DNA of 64,000 nucleotides from Natrialba magadii ATCC 43099 (GCF_000025625.1 NC_013922.1:2728001-2792000), one strand, 5' to 3'. Shown: positions 25,371-34,945, counted from the first letter of the stretch. Numbers and translations are program-made. The notes: a model not told the origin generated them from the sequence alone.

Positions 25371-25658
25371 AGCCGGCAAGGGGTGTGGATCAGAACGACA
25401 GAACTCGAGGCTGCAAGGAGAGGAGTCACTGCGAGCCACTGTGCACCTGATCGCACGACAGTGGTGTGAACAGTGTGTGAATAGGGGCAATTGGGACTAG
25501 CGCACGGACGGGCTGCTCGGATAGGGGAACGGACACTGTCCGAGGATTGCAGTCCAAAAATAGAATCGCCGACAACTGGCCGGCGGGTCGACCGGGAAGC
25601 GGTCGGTGCCGGTCGTCTGGCTGGACCGCCTCTCGTCTCGGTTTCGCCTTAGTTCGCG

Positions 25659-28106
25659 TTAGACGGCGAGTGCGTACTCTTCGTCGTTGTCGTCGTAGTC
25701 GTTGTCGTCGTAGTCGTTGTCGTCGTAGTCGTTGTCGTCGTAGTCGTCATCCTCGGCATCGTCGAGTTCGTCATCGTACTCGTCCTCGGCTCCGGTTATC
25801 TCGCCAACCGAGATGCTGTCGGCAGTCGCGTCACCGACGGTGATCGACGAGACGTAGAGTGATTCGATGGTCATCTCGTCGGTATCGGTATCGTCGATGC
25901 CGTTGTCATCGACGGCGGTTTCGTCGTCCTCGACACCGTTGTCGTCTACGTCAGCGTCGCCAGTATCGTCGACACCGTTGTCTTCGATTCCGTTGTCGTC
26001 GTACTCGTCGTCAGCGTCAACGGCGTTCTCCGCGTGGTCGTCTTCCTCAGCGTAGTCGTCGTCAACGTGTTCGTCCTGTTTGTCGTCGTACTCGTCATCG
26101 TGGGCGGCTTTGTCATCGTACTCGCCATCGTGGGCAGCTTTGTCATCGTACTCGTCATCGTGGGCAGCTTTGTCGTCCTTGTCCGCGTGCTCGTCGTCAG
26201 CCTCATCGACGTTGCACTCGGTCACTGCCTCGTCATCATCGTCGACAGCAACGTCGTTCTCGTCAGTTTCATACTCGTCGTCAGTCTCGTCGGGTGCAGC
26301 TTCCTCGTCAGGTTCGTCGAGTTCATCGTCGACTTCGACGCCATCATGCATCTCGTCGATGGCGCTGACGCTCATCGATTCGACGGTGAGTTCGTCGACG
26401 GTGAACTGCTGGATCGTGAGCTGGCTGATTTCGTGGACGGCTTCCTCGGTGTCTTCGACACCGTTGTCCTCGTACTCGTCGTCAGCGTCGTCAACGCCGT
26501 TGTCCTCGTACTCGTCGTCAGCATCGTCGATACCGTTCTCGTCAGTTTCGTATTCGTCGTTAGCGTCGTCGGTTTCGACACCGTCATCCATCTCGTCATC
26601 CATGGCGCTGACGGTCATCGATTCGACGGTGAGTTCAGTGGTGGTGAACTGCTGGATCGTGAGGTGGCCGATTTCGTGGACCGTTTCCTCGGTGTCTTCG
26701 ACACCGTTGTCGTCTACTTCAGTGTCGTCGGTATCGTCGACGTCGTTGTCTTCGACACCGTTGTCATCGTACTCGTCGGCATCGTCGACACCGTTCTCGT
26801 CGAGGTCGTCATCTTCGTACTCGTCGTCGGCATCGTCAACGCCGTTCTCGTCGAGGTCGTCGTCAACGCCGTCCTCGTCATCCGCTGCACCGCAACAGGC
26901 ACCGGTGTGTTCCTCGTCGTCAGTTGCCTCCTCATCGTCGACCATCTCGTCGTCCTCGTCGACCATCTCGTCATCCGCATCGATGGCAGTCTCGTCGTCA
27001 TCCATCATGTCATCATCGTCTGCCATCTCATCGTCGTCGACCAGCTCGTCATCCTCATCATCCGCCAGTTCGTCGTCCGCTTCTTCGTCGACACCGTCAT
27101 CCAGCTCGTCATCGGCCATCTCGTCTTCGACGACGAGTTCGTCGATGGTGAGCTGTGCAACGGTCATCGATTCGATGGTGAGTTCCTGGACGGTTAGTTC
27201 GTCAGCGTCCTCGTCGAAGAGGTCGTGGTCGTCGGCGTCATCGACGCCGTTCTCGTCGAGTTCGTCATCTTCGTACTCGTCGTCAGCGTCGTCAACACCG
27301 TTGTCTTCGACGCCATTGTCCTCGTACTCGTCGGCAGCGTCGACACCGTTCTCGTCGAGTTCGTCATCTTCGTACTCGTCGTCGGCATCGTCAACGCCGT
27401 TCTCGTCGAGTTCATCGTCGTCGACGGCCTCATCCTCGTCGACAACGATGTCCTCATCTGCCTCGTCCTCGACATCCTCATCCATCATCTCGTCCTCGAG
27501 TTCAACGTCCTCGATGGAGACGTCAGTCAGAACGAGCTGGTCGATCTGGATGTCGGAGATGGTGACGTGGTCCATCTCGTCAGCGTCGTCGACACCGTTC
27601 TCGTCTACCTCGTCGGTGTCCTCAACGCCGTTCTCGTCGTATTCGTCGTCCTCGACACCATTGTCTTCGACGCCATTGTCGTCGTATTCATCATCAGCAA
27701 CGCCGTTATCCTCGTACTCGTCATCAGCGTCGTCGACACCGTTCTCGTCGAGTTCGTCATCAGCGTCGTCAACGCCAGTCTCATCATCGAGCCCGTCAGC
27801 ATCAGCCGCATCGTCATCTACACCGGGCTCGTCGGCGTCTACATGCTCATCGTCAAGCAACGCATGCAGTTGCTCGTCGTCAACGTCGAACTGTTCGATG
27901 GTCAACTCCTCGATCGTCGCCTCCTCTACCGTAACCTCATCTAACTCGAGTGTGCCTACCTGTGCGTTCTCGACCGTCGCGCCCATGTCTCCGTCCTCAG
28001 TGTCGTCTGCGGCTGGTCCCGATCCGCCAGCGAGGGCAGGACCCCCCGACAGCGCGACCAGGAGCGCCACGAAGACAACACCGAGTTGCTGTGATCGTGA
28101 AACCAT
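25659..28106 (-). CDS. Large exported acidic repeat protein, copy 2
   Basis: This encodes 815 residues starting MVSRSQQLGVVFVALLVALS, nearly identical to the copy 1 signal peptide. It has the same alternation as copy 1: five-residue strand blocks (VTVEEATIEELTIEQFDVDD, LTVQELTIESMTVAQLTIDE) between acidic linkers, here richer in DEYDDNGVEDNGVED and ADDEYEDNGVDD. A central GACCGAA is one of the few places with Cys. A KAAHDDEYDD unit is repeated three times near residue 680. The C-terminus repeats DYDDN and ends EEYALAV. It is a tandem paralogue of copy 1, same strand, separated by the hairpin-bearing spacer. Probably exported and cation-rich; the function is unknown. Confidence 0.75.
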   Translation of the reverse strand: MVSRSQQLGVVFVALLVALSGGPALAGGSGPAADDTEDGDMGATVENAQVGTLELDEVTVEEATIEELTIEQFDVDDEQLHALLDDEHVDADEPGVDDDAADADGLDDETGVDDADDELDENGVDDADDEYEDNGVADDEYDDNGVEDNGVEDDEYDENGVEDTDEVDENGVDDADEMDHVTISDIQIDQLVLTDVSIEDVELEDEMMDEDVEDEADEDIVVDEDEAVDDDELDENGVDDADDEYEDDELDENGVDAADEYEDNGVEDNGVDDADDEYEDDELDENGVDDADDHDLFDEDADELTVQELTIESMTVAQLTIDELVVEDEMADDELDDGVDEEADDELADDEDDELVDDDEMADDDDMMDDDETAIDADDEMVDEDDEMVDDEEATDDEEHTGACCGAADDEDGVDDDLDENGVDDADDEYEDDDLDENGVDDADEYDDNGVEDNDVDDTDDTEVDDNGVEDTEETVHEIGHLTIQQFTTTELTVESMTVSAMDDEMDDGVETDDANDEYETDENGIDDADDEYEDNGVDDADDEYEDNGVEDTEEAVHEISQLTIQQFTVDELTVESMSVSAIDEMHDGVEVDDELDEPDEEAAPDETDDEYETDENDVAVDDDDEAVTECNVDEADDEHADKDDKAAHDDEYDDKAAHDGEYDDKAAHDDEYDDKQDEHVDDDYAEEDDHAENAVDADDEYDDNGIEDNGVDDTGDADVDDNGVEDDETAVDDNGIDDTDTDEMTIESLYVSSITVGDATADSISVGEITGAEDEYDDELDDAEDDDYDDNDYDDNDYDDNDYDDNDEEYALAV

Positions 28107-28396
28107 GCGCCCGGTGGTTCCCCCCGCGAGCGGCTAAAACAAGCTGACTGTTTCAGTCATGTCTGGATGGAAATGCTAGTTAGAACCCCTGCAATCGTCG
28201 CTAATGACCCATTCATGACTGTTGTCATGACTGTCATCCGTCGCAAGTATCGTGCTGTAGCTAGCAGCTAGTGCAGACGACAGATCGCTTGCCATCGCCA
28301 ACCGGAGTTCGCTGTTGACGCCCAGTCACCGGCCTCCCTGTCCACGGACGCCCGGAGAACGGAACGTTTACCGGTTCGCTCGTCAACACACTGTCG

Positions 28397-29872
28397 ATGC
28401 GCGAGTGCTTCGAAATCCGGGAGACCGACGCTGGCGGCCGGCTTGGCGAGCTCACCGTTCCGAGAGCCGACACCACCGTCGAAACGCCCGCCCTCCTGCC
28501 GGTGATCAACCCGAATCTGGATACGATCAGCCCCCGTCGGCTCGCCGACGAGTTCGGCGCTGAAATTCTCATCACGAACTCCTATATCATCCACGGCACC
28601 GACGACGTCCGCGAGGAGGCACTCGAGAAAGGCCTCCACGAACTGCTCGACTTCCCGGGGGCGATCATGACTGACTCGGGCTCGTTCCAGCTCGCCGAGT
28701 ACGGCGATATCGACGTCACCACGGAGGAGATCCTGGAATTTCAGCACGCGATTGGCTCGGATATCGGCACGCCGGTCGACATCCCGACGCCGCCGGACGT
28801 CCCCCGCGAGCGGGCGGAGGAGGAACTCGCGACGACACAGGAACGCCTCGAAGCCGCCGAAGACGTGGACACGGGCGAGATGCTCGTTACCGCACCTGTC
28901 CAGGGATCGACCTACCCGGATCTCCGGGAAGAGGCGGGCCGCCACGCCGACGCGACGGAGCTCGACGTCTTCCCAGTCGGCGCGGTCGTCCCGCTGATGA
29001 ACGACTACCGCTACGACGACGTGGTCGACGCCGTTGCCGCCGCAAAGCGTGGCCTGGGTGCTGACGCACCGGTTCACCTCTTCGGTGCCGGCCACCCCAT
29101 GATGTTCGCACTCGCCGCTGCGATGGGCTGTGACCTCTTTGACTCCGCGGCATATGCGCTCTACGCGCGCGATGACCGCTACCTCACCGTTCGCGGCACT
29201 CGGAATCTCGATGACCTGTCATATTTCCCCTGCTCGTGTCCCGTCTGTGCCGCCAACTCGCCGTCTGACATCCGTGAACTCCCGGACAAGGAGCGCGAAA
29301 CAGAGCTCGCCGCCCATAACCTCCACGTCACGTTCGCGGAAATCCGACGTATCAAGCAGGCCATCCGTGCCGGCAACCTGCTCGAACTCGTCGAACAGCG
29401 CGCTCGCGCCCACCCGACGATGCTCGACGGCTACCGGGCACTGCTCGACCACGCGGCGGCACTCGAGCAGACGGATCCCGTCTCGAAGGGCGCGTTCTTC
29501 TACACGTCCCACGAGAGTGCGCGACGCCCCGAGGTCCTGCGACACCACCAGCGACTCGACCGGCTCTCGGTGCCGGACTCGCTGCTCCTGACAGAGGGAG
29601 ACGCCCCGCGAGGCGACGAGTTCGACGATTCCTGGCGTGTCGAACCGCCGTTCGGTCCGTTCCCGCGAGCGCTCTCGAAGAGCTATCCGCTCACGGCCGA
29701 GGTGCCGGATCGGACGGACCGCGCCGCGATTGCAGCCGCTGCAGACGGCGTCACACGCCTGGTCGAGGCGAATCCGGACACAGCGTTCACGCTGGCACAC
29801 CGGGGCTGGCCCGCGGCGGTACTCGAGACAGTACCAGCGACAGTTGAACTGGTGGATCTCGACGACGAGTGA
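28397..29872 (+). CDS. tgtA: tRNA-guanine(15) transglycosylase
   Basis: This encodes 491 residues. The catalytic aspartate region is [15 protein letters not shown] (Asp93), with the zinc site CSCPVC plus a downstream His, and [19 protein letters not shown]. The enzyme swaps guanine at position 15 of archaeal tRNAs for preQ0, the first step in making archaeosine. The length lacks a C-terminal PUA domain, which fits the split arrangement in which the related ArcS protein (36009) carries PUA. It starts about 290 bases downstream (on the other strand) of the acidic gene start, so the promoter region is shared and divergent. Confidence 0.95.
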   Translation: MRECFEIRETDAGGRLGELTVPRADTTVETPALLPVINPNLDTISPRRLADEFGAEILITNSYIIHGTDDVREEALEKGLHELLDFPGAIMTDSGSFQLAEYGDIDVTTEEILEFQHAIGSDIGTPVDIPTPPDVPRERAEEELATTQERLEAAEDVDTGEMLVTAPVQGSTYPDLREEAGRHADATELDVFPVGAVVPLMNDYRYDDVVDAVAAAKRGLGADAPVHLFGAGHPMMFALAAAMGCDLFDSAAYALYARDDRYLTVRGTRNLDDLSYFPCSCPVCAANSPSDIRELPDKERETELAAHNLHVTFAEIRRIKQAIRAGNLLELVEQRARAHPTMLDGYRALLDHAAALEQTDPVSKGAFFYTSHESARRPEVLRHHQRLDRLSVPDSLLLTEGDAPRGDEFDDSWRVEPPFGPFPRALSKSYPLTAEVPDRTDRAAIAAAADGVTRLVEANPDTAFTLAHRGWPAAVLETVPATVELVDLDDE

Positions 29873-29965
29873 GAGTGAGAGTGATCGTCATTCTCGACAG
29901 TCTGGTCCACTGCTCTTCGACGACCAGACCAGACCGTATATCTCATTGAGGTACAAACACCCGCT

Positions 29966-31921
29966 GTGCGCGAACGCTCTCGGAACACGTTGCGTCTCGG
30001 CGTGGCACTCGTCATCGGAGTCGTGTGTATCGTCGGGCTCACCGGCCTCTTTATCGCCGACGTCGGCTCGACGACACCGCCACCCGCCGAGTTCGACGAT
30101 ACCGTCCCCGTCGGACTCACACTCGAGGACGAGCGCGGCCTCGACGACGCCGTTTCTCTCCCGCAGGCGCAGGTGTTCTACTCGCAATACCAGTACGTCG
30201 TCGGCTACTACGGCGTCGAGACCTTCGTCGACGAGCGCCAGCAAGCCGGCCACGAACAGCAGTTCGGCCACCCGCTGACGGTGTACGTCTCCGACTACAG
30301 CGACACCGCACTCGAGTTGAGTGCCGAGGGGTATCCGATTCCCGAGCAGTCACCCGGTTGGACCGACGCCGAGACCGCGTGGTTCGTCGTCGACAGTGAC
30401 GCGCAGACGCCGGCGGGCGACACGGTTGTCCCGTTCAGCGAGCGCGAGGATGCCGAGACGTTCGCTGGTGACCACGGCGGTAGCGTCTACGACTGGGAGT
30501 CAGTACTCGAGCAGTCGTTCGACCGAGATGATGCGACGGTCGCTCGTGACCGTGTCGACGACCATCACCAGGTAGCGGATGACCGTATCGAGGCCGTCGA
30601 CTCGGCCGCTGACCGGCCACCGTCGATCGTCGCCGGCGAAGAGACGGAGACGATTCAGGAGGCGATCGATCAGGCACCGGCGAACACGACCGTCGTTGTC
30701 CCCGAGGGAACCTACGAGGAGACACTCGAGATCGACCGACCGATCACGCTCGCCGGCGAGGGAGAGGTGACGATTCGCGGCGACGATAACAGTACTGTCA
30801 TTACCGTCACAGGAGACGGCGTCGGGATCCAGAACCTCGCGATCACCGGCGTTGGCAACCAGACACAGGGTGGCGAGGATCTCCCCGTTGATGTCGACGA
30901 GGACGAGTGGGACGCGACCTTCACGACGTACTACGCCGGCACTGACGCAGGAATCGGAGCCTACGGTGCCGACAACCTCCACGTATCTGATATCGATGTC
31001 GAGACGCCTGCAAGCGGGGTGATCGGCTACGACAGCACGGATGCCGTTGTCCGGAACGTCTCAGTGACGGGTCCCGATGACCCGACAGATGGTCTCGCCG
31101 GCATCTTGCTGTTTCAGTCGCCCAGCGTGGTCGAATCGTCGAGCGTTCAGGGTGGAACGAACGGGATCTATCTCTACCGGTCTCCGGAGACGGTTCTCCG
31201 ATCGAACGAGGCCGACGGCAACGAAATCGGCGTGCACCTGATGCACACGAGCGATACGCTGATCGACGGAAACGAACTCCGATCGCATCCCGGCGCTGGG
31301 ATCTACGTAATGACCGGTCCCGAACGAAATGCAATCGTCGACAACGATATCCGAGCGAGCGAGACCGCCATCAGCGTCGGTGGCAGCGAGACGTACGTCG
31401 CATCGAACGTCGTCACCGACAACGGGCTCGGACTACGGGTGGAGTCCACCACCTCGTTCTACGACGGCAACGTCCTCGCCGGTAACACCGTCGGTGCGGA
31501 CGTGACGGCGATGCTTCCGACCAATCGTGTCATCGAAAACGACTTCGTCGAGAACGACGAGCACGCGACGGCAACGTCCGGGCCACTTCGGATCTGGAAC
31601 GACGGCGACAGCGGCAACTACTGGCAGGGCGGTGCAGCGATCGCAGGCGACGCCACCGGGACTCACGCCGACCGCTCGTATACGCCGACTGATGCAGTCG
31701 ACTCTCAACTACACCGCACCGACGGAACACAGACACTCGTTCGAGCGCCGTCACTGCAAGCACTCGCCGGACTCGAGGGCTCGGTTCCCGGCATGCGGAC
31801 GGGAAGTATCGTCGACCAAACGCCGACCTGCGAGCCGAACAATCCGGAACGACTCGACCGAACCGACTGGGCCGAGGCCGCCTGGCCGTGTGCCGACGCA
31901 ACCATTTCGACCAATGACTGA
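29966..31921 (+). CDS. nosD: NosD-like copper-maturation protein with NosL-like N-terminal domain
   Basis: This encodes 651 residues from a GTG start. An N-terminal helix (LGVALVIGVVCIVGLTGLF) acts as signal anchor. Residues about 45-195 resemble NosL (AWFVVDSDAQTPAGDTVVPF, then REDAETFAGDHGGSVYDW) but lack its Cys pair. Residues about 220-610 form a parallel beta-helix of CASH type (QEAIDQAPANTTVVVPEGTY, NGIYLYRSPETVLRSNEADG). NosD helps insert the copper centre of nitrous oxide reductase together with NosFY. Its stop overlaps the nosF start by 8 bases. Confidence 0.88.
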   Translation: MRERSRNTLRLGVALVIGVVCIVGLTGLFIADVGSTTPPPAEFDDTVPVGLTLEDERGLDDAVSLPQAQVFYSQYQYVVGYYGVETFVDERQQAGHEQQFGHPLTVYVSDYSDTALELSAEGYPIPEQSPGWTDAETAWFVVDSDAQTPAGDTVVPFSEREDAETFAGDHGGSVYDWESVLEQSFDRDDATVARDRVDDHHQVADDRIEAVDSAADRPPSIVAGEETETIQEAIDQAPANTTVVVPEGTYEETLEIDRPITLAGEGEVTIRGDDNSTVITVTGDGVGIQNLAITGVGNQTQGGEDLPVDVDEDEWDATFTTYYAGTDAGIGAYGADNLHVSDIDVETPASGVIGYDSTDAVVRNVSVTGPDDPTDGLAGILLFQSPSVVESSSVQGGTNGIYLYRSPETVLRSNEADGNEIGVHLMHTSDTLIDGNELRSHPGAGIYVMTGPERNAIVDNDIRASETAISVGGSETYVASNVVTDNGLGLRVESTTSFYDGNVLAGNTVGADVTAMLPTNRVIENDFVENDEHATATSGPLRIWNDGDSGNYWQGGAAIAGDATGTHADRSYTPTDAVDSQLHRTDGTQTLVRAPSLQALAGLEGSVPGMRTGSIVDQTPTCEPNNPERLDRTDWAEAAWPCADATISTND

Positions 31922-32819
31922 CGAACTATCGCAATCGACGTCACCGCGTTCATCGGTATCACCAGCAGAATCAGCGCCTGAATCAGGACCGGAATCGAAA
32001 CCGAAACCCGAATCTGAGTCGGGGTCGGGGTCGGGGTCGGAATCGAGATCGAAGTCTGAGTCGGAATCAGGACCCGAACCAGCACAGACACCTGTCCTCG
32101 AAGCGACGGGGCTCGACCACGACTACGGAGCCGTCTCCGTCCTCGAGGACGTCTCAGTCTCGCTACGCCCTGGAACGGTAACGGCGCTAATCGGCCCGAA
32201 CGGCTCTGGAAAGACGACACTGATCCGCGCGCTGGCGGGCCTCCACGAACCGACCGCGGGGACCGTTACCTACCACGGCCCCGACACGGCGCGCCAGATT
32301 GGCTACCTTCCCCAGCAGCCGTCGTTCCGACCTGATTTCAGCGTCATCGAGACGCTTCGGTTCTACGCGTCACTCGTCGGCGCAGCCAACCCAGAGGCAA
32401 CGGCGCGAGCACACCTCGATCGGGTCGGCCTGGGCGACGCAGCATCGCGTCCGGCCGACGCACTCTCCGGTGGTATGACTCGCCTGCTCGGTATCGCACA
32501 GGCGACGATCGGTGATCCGCCGGTTATCATCCTCGACGAGCCCGGAAGCGGGCTCGATCCGGGAATGAGCATGCACGTGTTCGACATCGCAGCAGAACTC
32601 GCTGCAGACGGCATGGCAGTCCTCCTGAGTTCACACGACCTCGAACTGGTCGAACGGGTCGCCGACGACGTGTTGTTGCTCGACGACGGCCAGATTATCC
32701 AGCGCGGCTCGACTGCCGACCTCAAGAACCGCCTGGACGCAGACTCGCTGTGGGACGTTTACCGGAACGCGACGGGCGGCGACACTGACACGGTTACCGT
32801 ACAGGGTGAATCAGCATGA
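31914..32819 (+). CDS. nosF: ABC transporter ATPase, NosF-like
   Basis: ATG 31914 (MTDELSQSTSPRSSVSP) lies within the nosD stop. A low-complexity Ser/Pro/Glu-rich stretch of about 60 residues precedes a normal ABC ATPase: Walker A GPNGSGKT, signature LSGGM, Walker B VIILDEPGSGLDPG and switch His in LLSSHDLELV. It energises NosY, and NosDFY together serve maturation of the copper site of N2O reductase. The acidic N-terminal stretch is unusual. The nosY start overlaps its stop as ATGA. Confidence 0.9.
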   Translation: MTDELSQSTSPRSSVSPAESAPESGPESKPKPESESGSGSGSESRSKSESESGPEPAQTPVLEATGLDHDYGAVSVLEDVSVSLRPGTVTALIGPNGSGKTTLIRALAGLHEPTAGTVTYHGPDTARQIGYLPQQPSFRPDFSVIETLRFYASLVGAANPEATARAHLDRVGLGDAASRPADALSGGMTRLLGIAQATIGDPPVIILDEPGSGLDPGMSMHVFDIAAELAADGMAVLLSSHDLELVERVADDVLLLDDGQIIQRGSTADLKNRLDADSLWDVYRNATGGDTDTVTVQGESA

Positions 32820-33718
32820 GTGACGAGAATCCGACTCGAGATGGAGTTGAGGCGCAGGCGCAGGCGCAGCCCCACAACCAACCCCAGACAGCCACCACAA
32901 CCCCCCCTGGAGCAAAACACGTCCTCAAAACCATCATCGGACGCGAACTCCGAACGATCGCCCGAACCCGAACGTTCTACGTCCTCGCCCTCGCACTCGC
33001 CGCCGTCGTCCTGGGGGTCGCCTGGACCGGCGGCGGAATCCGTGCCGGGTTCGTCCCCACCGCCGTCGATCTCCTGACACCACTCGAGTTACTCGTTCCC
33101 GTCGTCGCGGTCGCGTTCGGCTACCGCGCCGTGCTCGCCGACGAACAGCGCGGTGAACTCGACGTTCTCGAGACGTATCCCGTCTCGAACCGATCGATCG
33201 TTCTCGGTGTCTACGTGGGGCGGGTGATCGGACTCCTCGTGGCGATCGTCGTCCCGCTGGTGCTCGTGGCGATTGCCGTCGTCGTCGCCGAGGAGGATCG
33301 GATACTGATCTACGCCAGCCACGCGGGTGTCGACTCGCCGCTCCTGTTCGCTCGGTTCGTCGTGCTGACGGCGCTGTTCGCGATGGCGGTGCTTGCCGTC
33401 GCGATTGCGGTTTCGGCGGCAGTGAGCGCTACGCGGAGTGCACTTGCACTCGCAGTCGTTGCACTCGTCGTGTTACTGGTCGGGCTCGACCTGCTGCTCG
33501 TCTACGGCTTTACGTCCGGGCTGATCGGTGACGGCGCGCTCGTCCACTCGCTCGCGCTCAGTCCGCTCAGTGCCTTCCGGGGACTGGTCTTCGATACCGT
33601 GGTGGTCGTCGCGGCCGGCACCGGTCCGGCAGTTGCCTCGCCGCTGGCGAGTGTGCTCGGATTGGTCGGCTGGACTGTCGGCTCGCTTGCGCTCGCGAGT
33701 TGGCTACTGAATCGCTAA
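32816..33718 (+). CDS. nosY: ABC transporter permease, NosY-like
   Basis: This encodes 300 residues with six hydrophobic helices after a 35-residue polar Gln/Ala-rich N-terminus. The conserved cytoplasmic segment DEQRGELDVLETYPVSNRSI is typical of the NosY/ABC-2 permease family. It starts within the nosF stop (ATGA). The end of the gene (GTTGGCTACTGAATCGCT) is partly duplicated in the downstream spacer. Confidence 0.9.
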   Translation: MSDENPTRDGVEAQAQAQPHNQPQTATTTPPGAKHVLKTIIGRELRTIARTRTFYVLALALAAVVLGVAWTGGGIRAGFVPTAVDLLTPLELLVPVVAVAFGYRAVLADEQRGELDVLETYPVSNRSIVLGVYVGRVIGLLVAIVVPLVLVAIAVVVAEEDRILIYASHAGVDSPLLFARFVVLTALFAMAVLAVAIAVSAAVSATRSALALAVVALVVLLVGLDLLLVYGFTSGLIGDGALVHSLALSPLSAFRGLVFDTVVVVAAGTGPAVASPLASVLGLVGWTVGSLALASWLLNR

Positions 33719-33828
33719 GAACTGTTGTCTCGGTTGTTGCTCTGAAGTCTGCTAAGAACTGTTGTCTCGGTTGTTGCTTCGGTGCGACGCCAAGAACTGT
33801 TGGCTACTGAATCGCTGCTTCGGTGCGA
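33700..33828 (+). repeat. Interleaved direct repeats after nosY
   Basis: Three units recur in 130 bases. taagaactgttgtctcggtt occurs twice (from about 33716 and 33753). gttggctactgaatcgct occurs in the nosY end and again near 33799. gcttcggtgcgacgc occurs twice (about 33775 and 33817). The spacer is thus built from copies of the nosY end and of itself, and separates nosY from the convergent nosL. Confidence 0.75.
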
Positions 33829-33830
33829 CG

Positions 33831-34436
33831 CTACATCAACGACATTACGAGTTCCCCGGTCACGTCCTCGTGCTCGTAGTGCTCACCGCCATACTCCTCG
33901 TTGAACGCGTCCGCATCGTCGGAGTCGCTAAATGCAACGATCGAGCCACCCATCGCACCTTCGACCTCGCTATCGACGATGAGGTCGAGTCCGGTCGCTG
34001 CTGCAAACGCGTCGGCGTCCAGATGACGGCTGAGGACGTAGTTGTCGCTGTCGCTGCTCTCGTCGACCTCGTAGTCGACGGCGGAGTAGTCAGTCAGGTA
34101 CGTCACCTCGGGATCTGCGGTGTCTTCGTGCTCGAACGAGAAGGCATACGCACACAGCGAGCTACAGAACTGAGCTGGTCGGTCCGCATCGTCGTCGAGA
34201 ACGTCCGCGGGGTCTTCGTAGTGGACCTGGCCCGCAGGCCCCGGCTGGTTTCCGATCGTCATCGTACAGTTGTCACAGCCCTGTTCGCTGTCGATACTGA
34301 TCGGATCGGGGACGGACTCCTCGTCCTCGCTGAGACAGCCGGCAGCCAGGCCGATCGCGGCAGTCGTCGCCCCTGCGAGGATCGTTCGACGTGTCGTTCC
34401 CCGTTCAGCATTCGCTGACCGATTTCGTCTGTTCAT
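33831..34436 (-). CDS. nosL: NosL copper chaperone lipoprotein
   Basis: ATG 34436 gives MNRRNRSANAERGTTRRTIL, followed by a lipobox (GLAAGC), so it is a Tat lipoprotein of 201 residues. It has the NosL copper motif CDNCTM and a second Cys pair FCSSLCAYAF; the C-terminus repeats the NosL pattern GGSIVAFSDSDDADAFNEEY. It would supply Cu(I) to the N2O reductase system. It faces nosY convergently rather than joining the nosDFY operon. Confidence 0.9.
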   Translation of the reverse strand: MNRRNRSANAERGTTRRTILAGATTAAIGLAAGCLSEDEESVPDPISIDSEQGCDNCTMTIGNQPGPAGQVHYEDPADVLDDDADRPAQFCSSLCAYAFSFEHEDTADPEVTYLTDYSAVDYEVDESSDSDNYVLSRHLDADAFAAATGLDLIVDSEVEGAMGGSIVAFSDSDDADAFNEEYGGEHYEHEDVTGELVMSLM

Positions 34437-34585
34437 ATGCCCAGTTAGGAGTAGCACTGTAAATCCGGTCTGGTATGATTCGCGAACGGCCGTGAGTACC
34501 ACACCGCATGCGGCGACTCCGACCGTGGCCACTTTACCATCGTCATCAGAAACAGCAAAGGTGCGAGGGCGAACCAGTAGCCAAT

Positions 34586-34945
34586 ATGCTCGGACCAGCG
34601 TCGCTCGTCCTGGGGGTATTCGTGATGATACTGTTCGCGTCGTGGCTCGTCCGCCGTGTTCGCGGCTCGAGTCGGACCTCGGGTGACCAACGCGAGTCCT
34701 GGGAAAGTCACCAGGAGGCCCAGGGTCGCGAACCGCCAGTCGAGATCGGCGAGGAATACGAAGTCGCAATTCAGGAGTTTACCGAACACCACACGGGCGA
34801 GCGCCAGGCCGTCTGCAAGGTCGAAGGGTTCGTGATCTTCGTCGAGGACGTGCCGGACCACCACGAACCGACAGACGTGATCAGCGCCTCTATTCTCTCG
34901 TTCAACCGTGGGCACACGTCGGCGACGGCGACCTACGCCGGCTGA
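34586..34945 (+). CDS. Membrane-anchored TRAM domain protein
   Basis: ATG 34586 (MLGPASLVLGVFVMILFASW) gives 119 residues with one N-terminal transmembrane helix. The C-terminal 65 residues form a TRAM-like RNA-binding beta barrel: PPVEIGEEYEVAIQEFTEHH and GFVIFVEDVPDHHEPTDVIS. Haloarchaea encode many short TRAM proteins; a membrane-anchored one is less usual. It may bind RNA near the membrane, but this is inferred only from the domain. Confidence 0.75.
   Translation: MLGPASLVLGVFVMILFASWLVRRVRGSSRTSGDQRESWESHQEAQGREPPVEIGEEYEVAIQEFTEHHTGERQAVCKVEGFVIFVEDVPDHHEPTDVISASILSFNRGHTSATATYAG

Larger units (their letters stand above)
24941..25658. other. Intergenic region with shared promoter and hairpin repeat
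   Basis: This 718-bp stretch lies between the two acidic-protein genes. Bases 24941-25050 resemble the region upstream of the paralogue and contain its promoter. The 86-bp hairpin element occupies 25285-25370. A diverged half-like sequence with a 7-bp inverted repeat (CCACTGT at 25436-25442, ACAGTGG at 25458-25464) follows. No coding frame is supported. Confidence 0.55.

Noticed and set aside
26080-28137. Ser-rich 685-residue plus-strand frame
   Set aside because: Antisense shadow of the 815-residue acidic gene, which has a signal peptide and conserved promoter.
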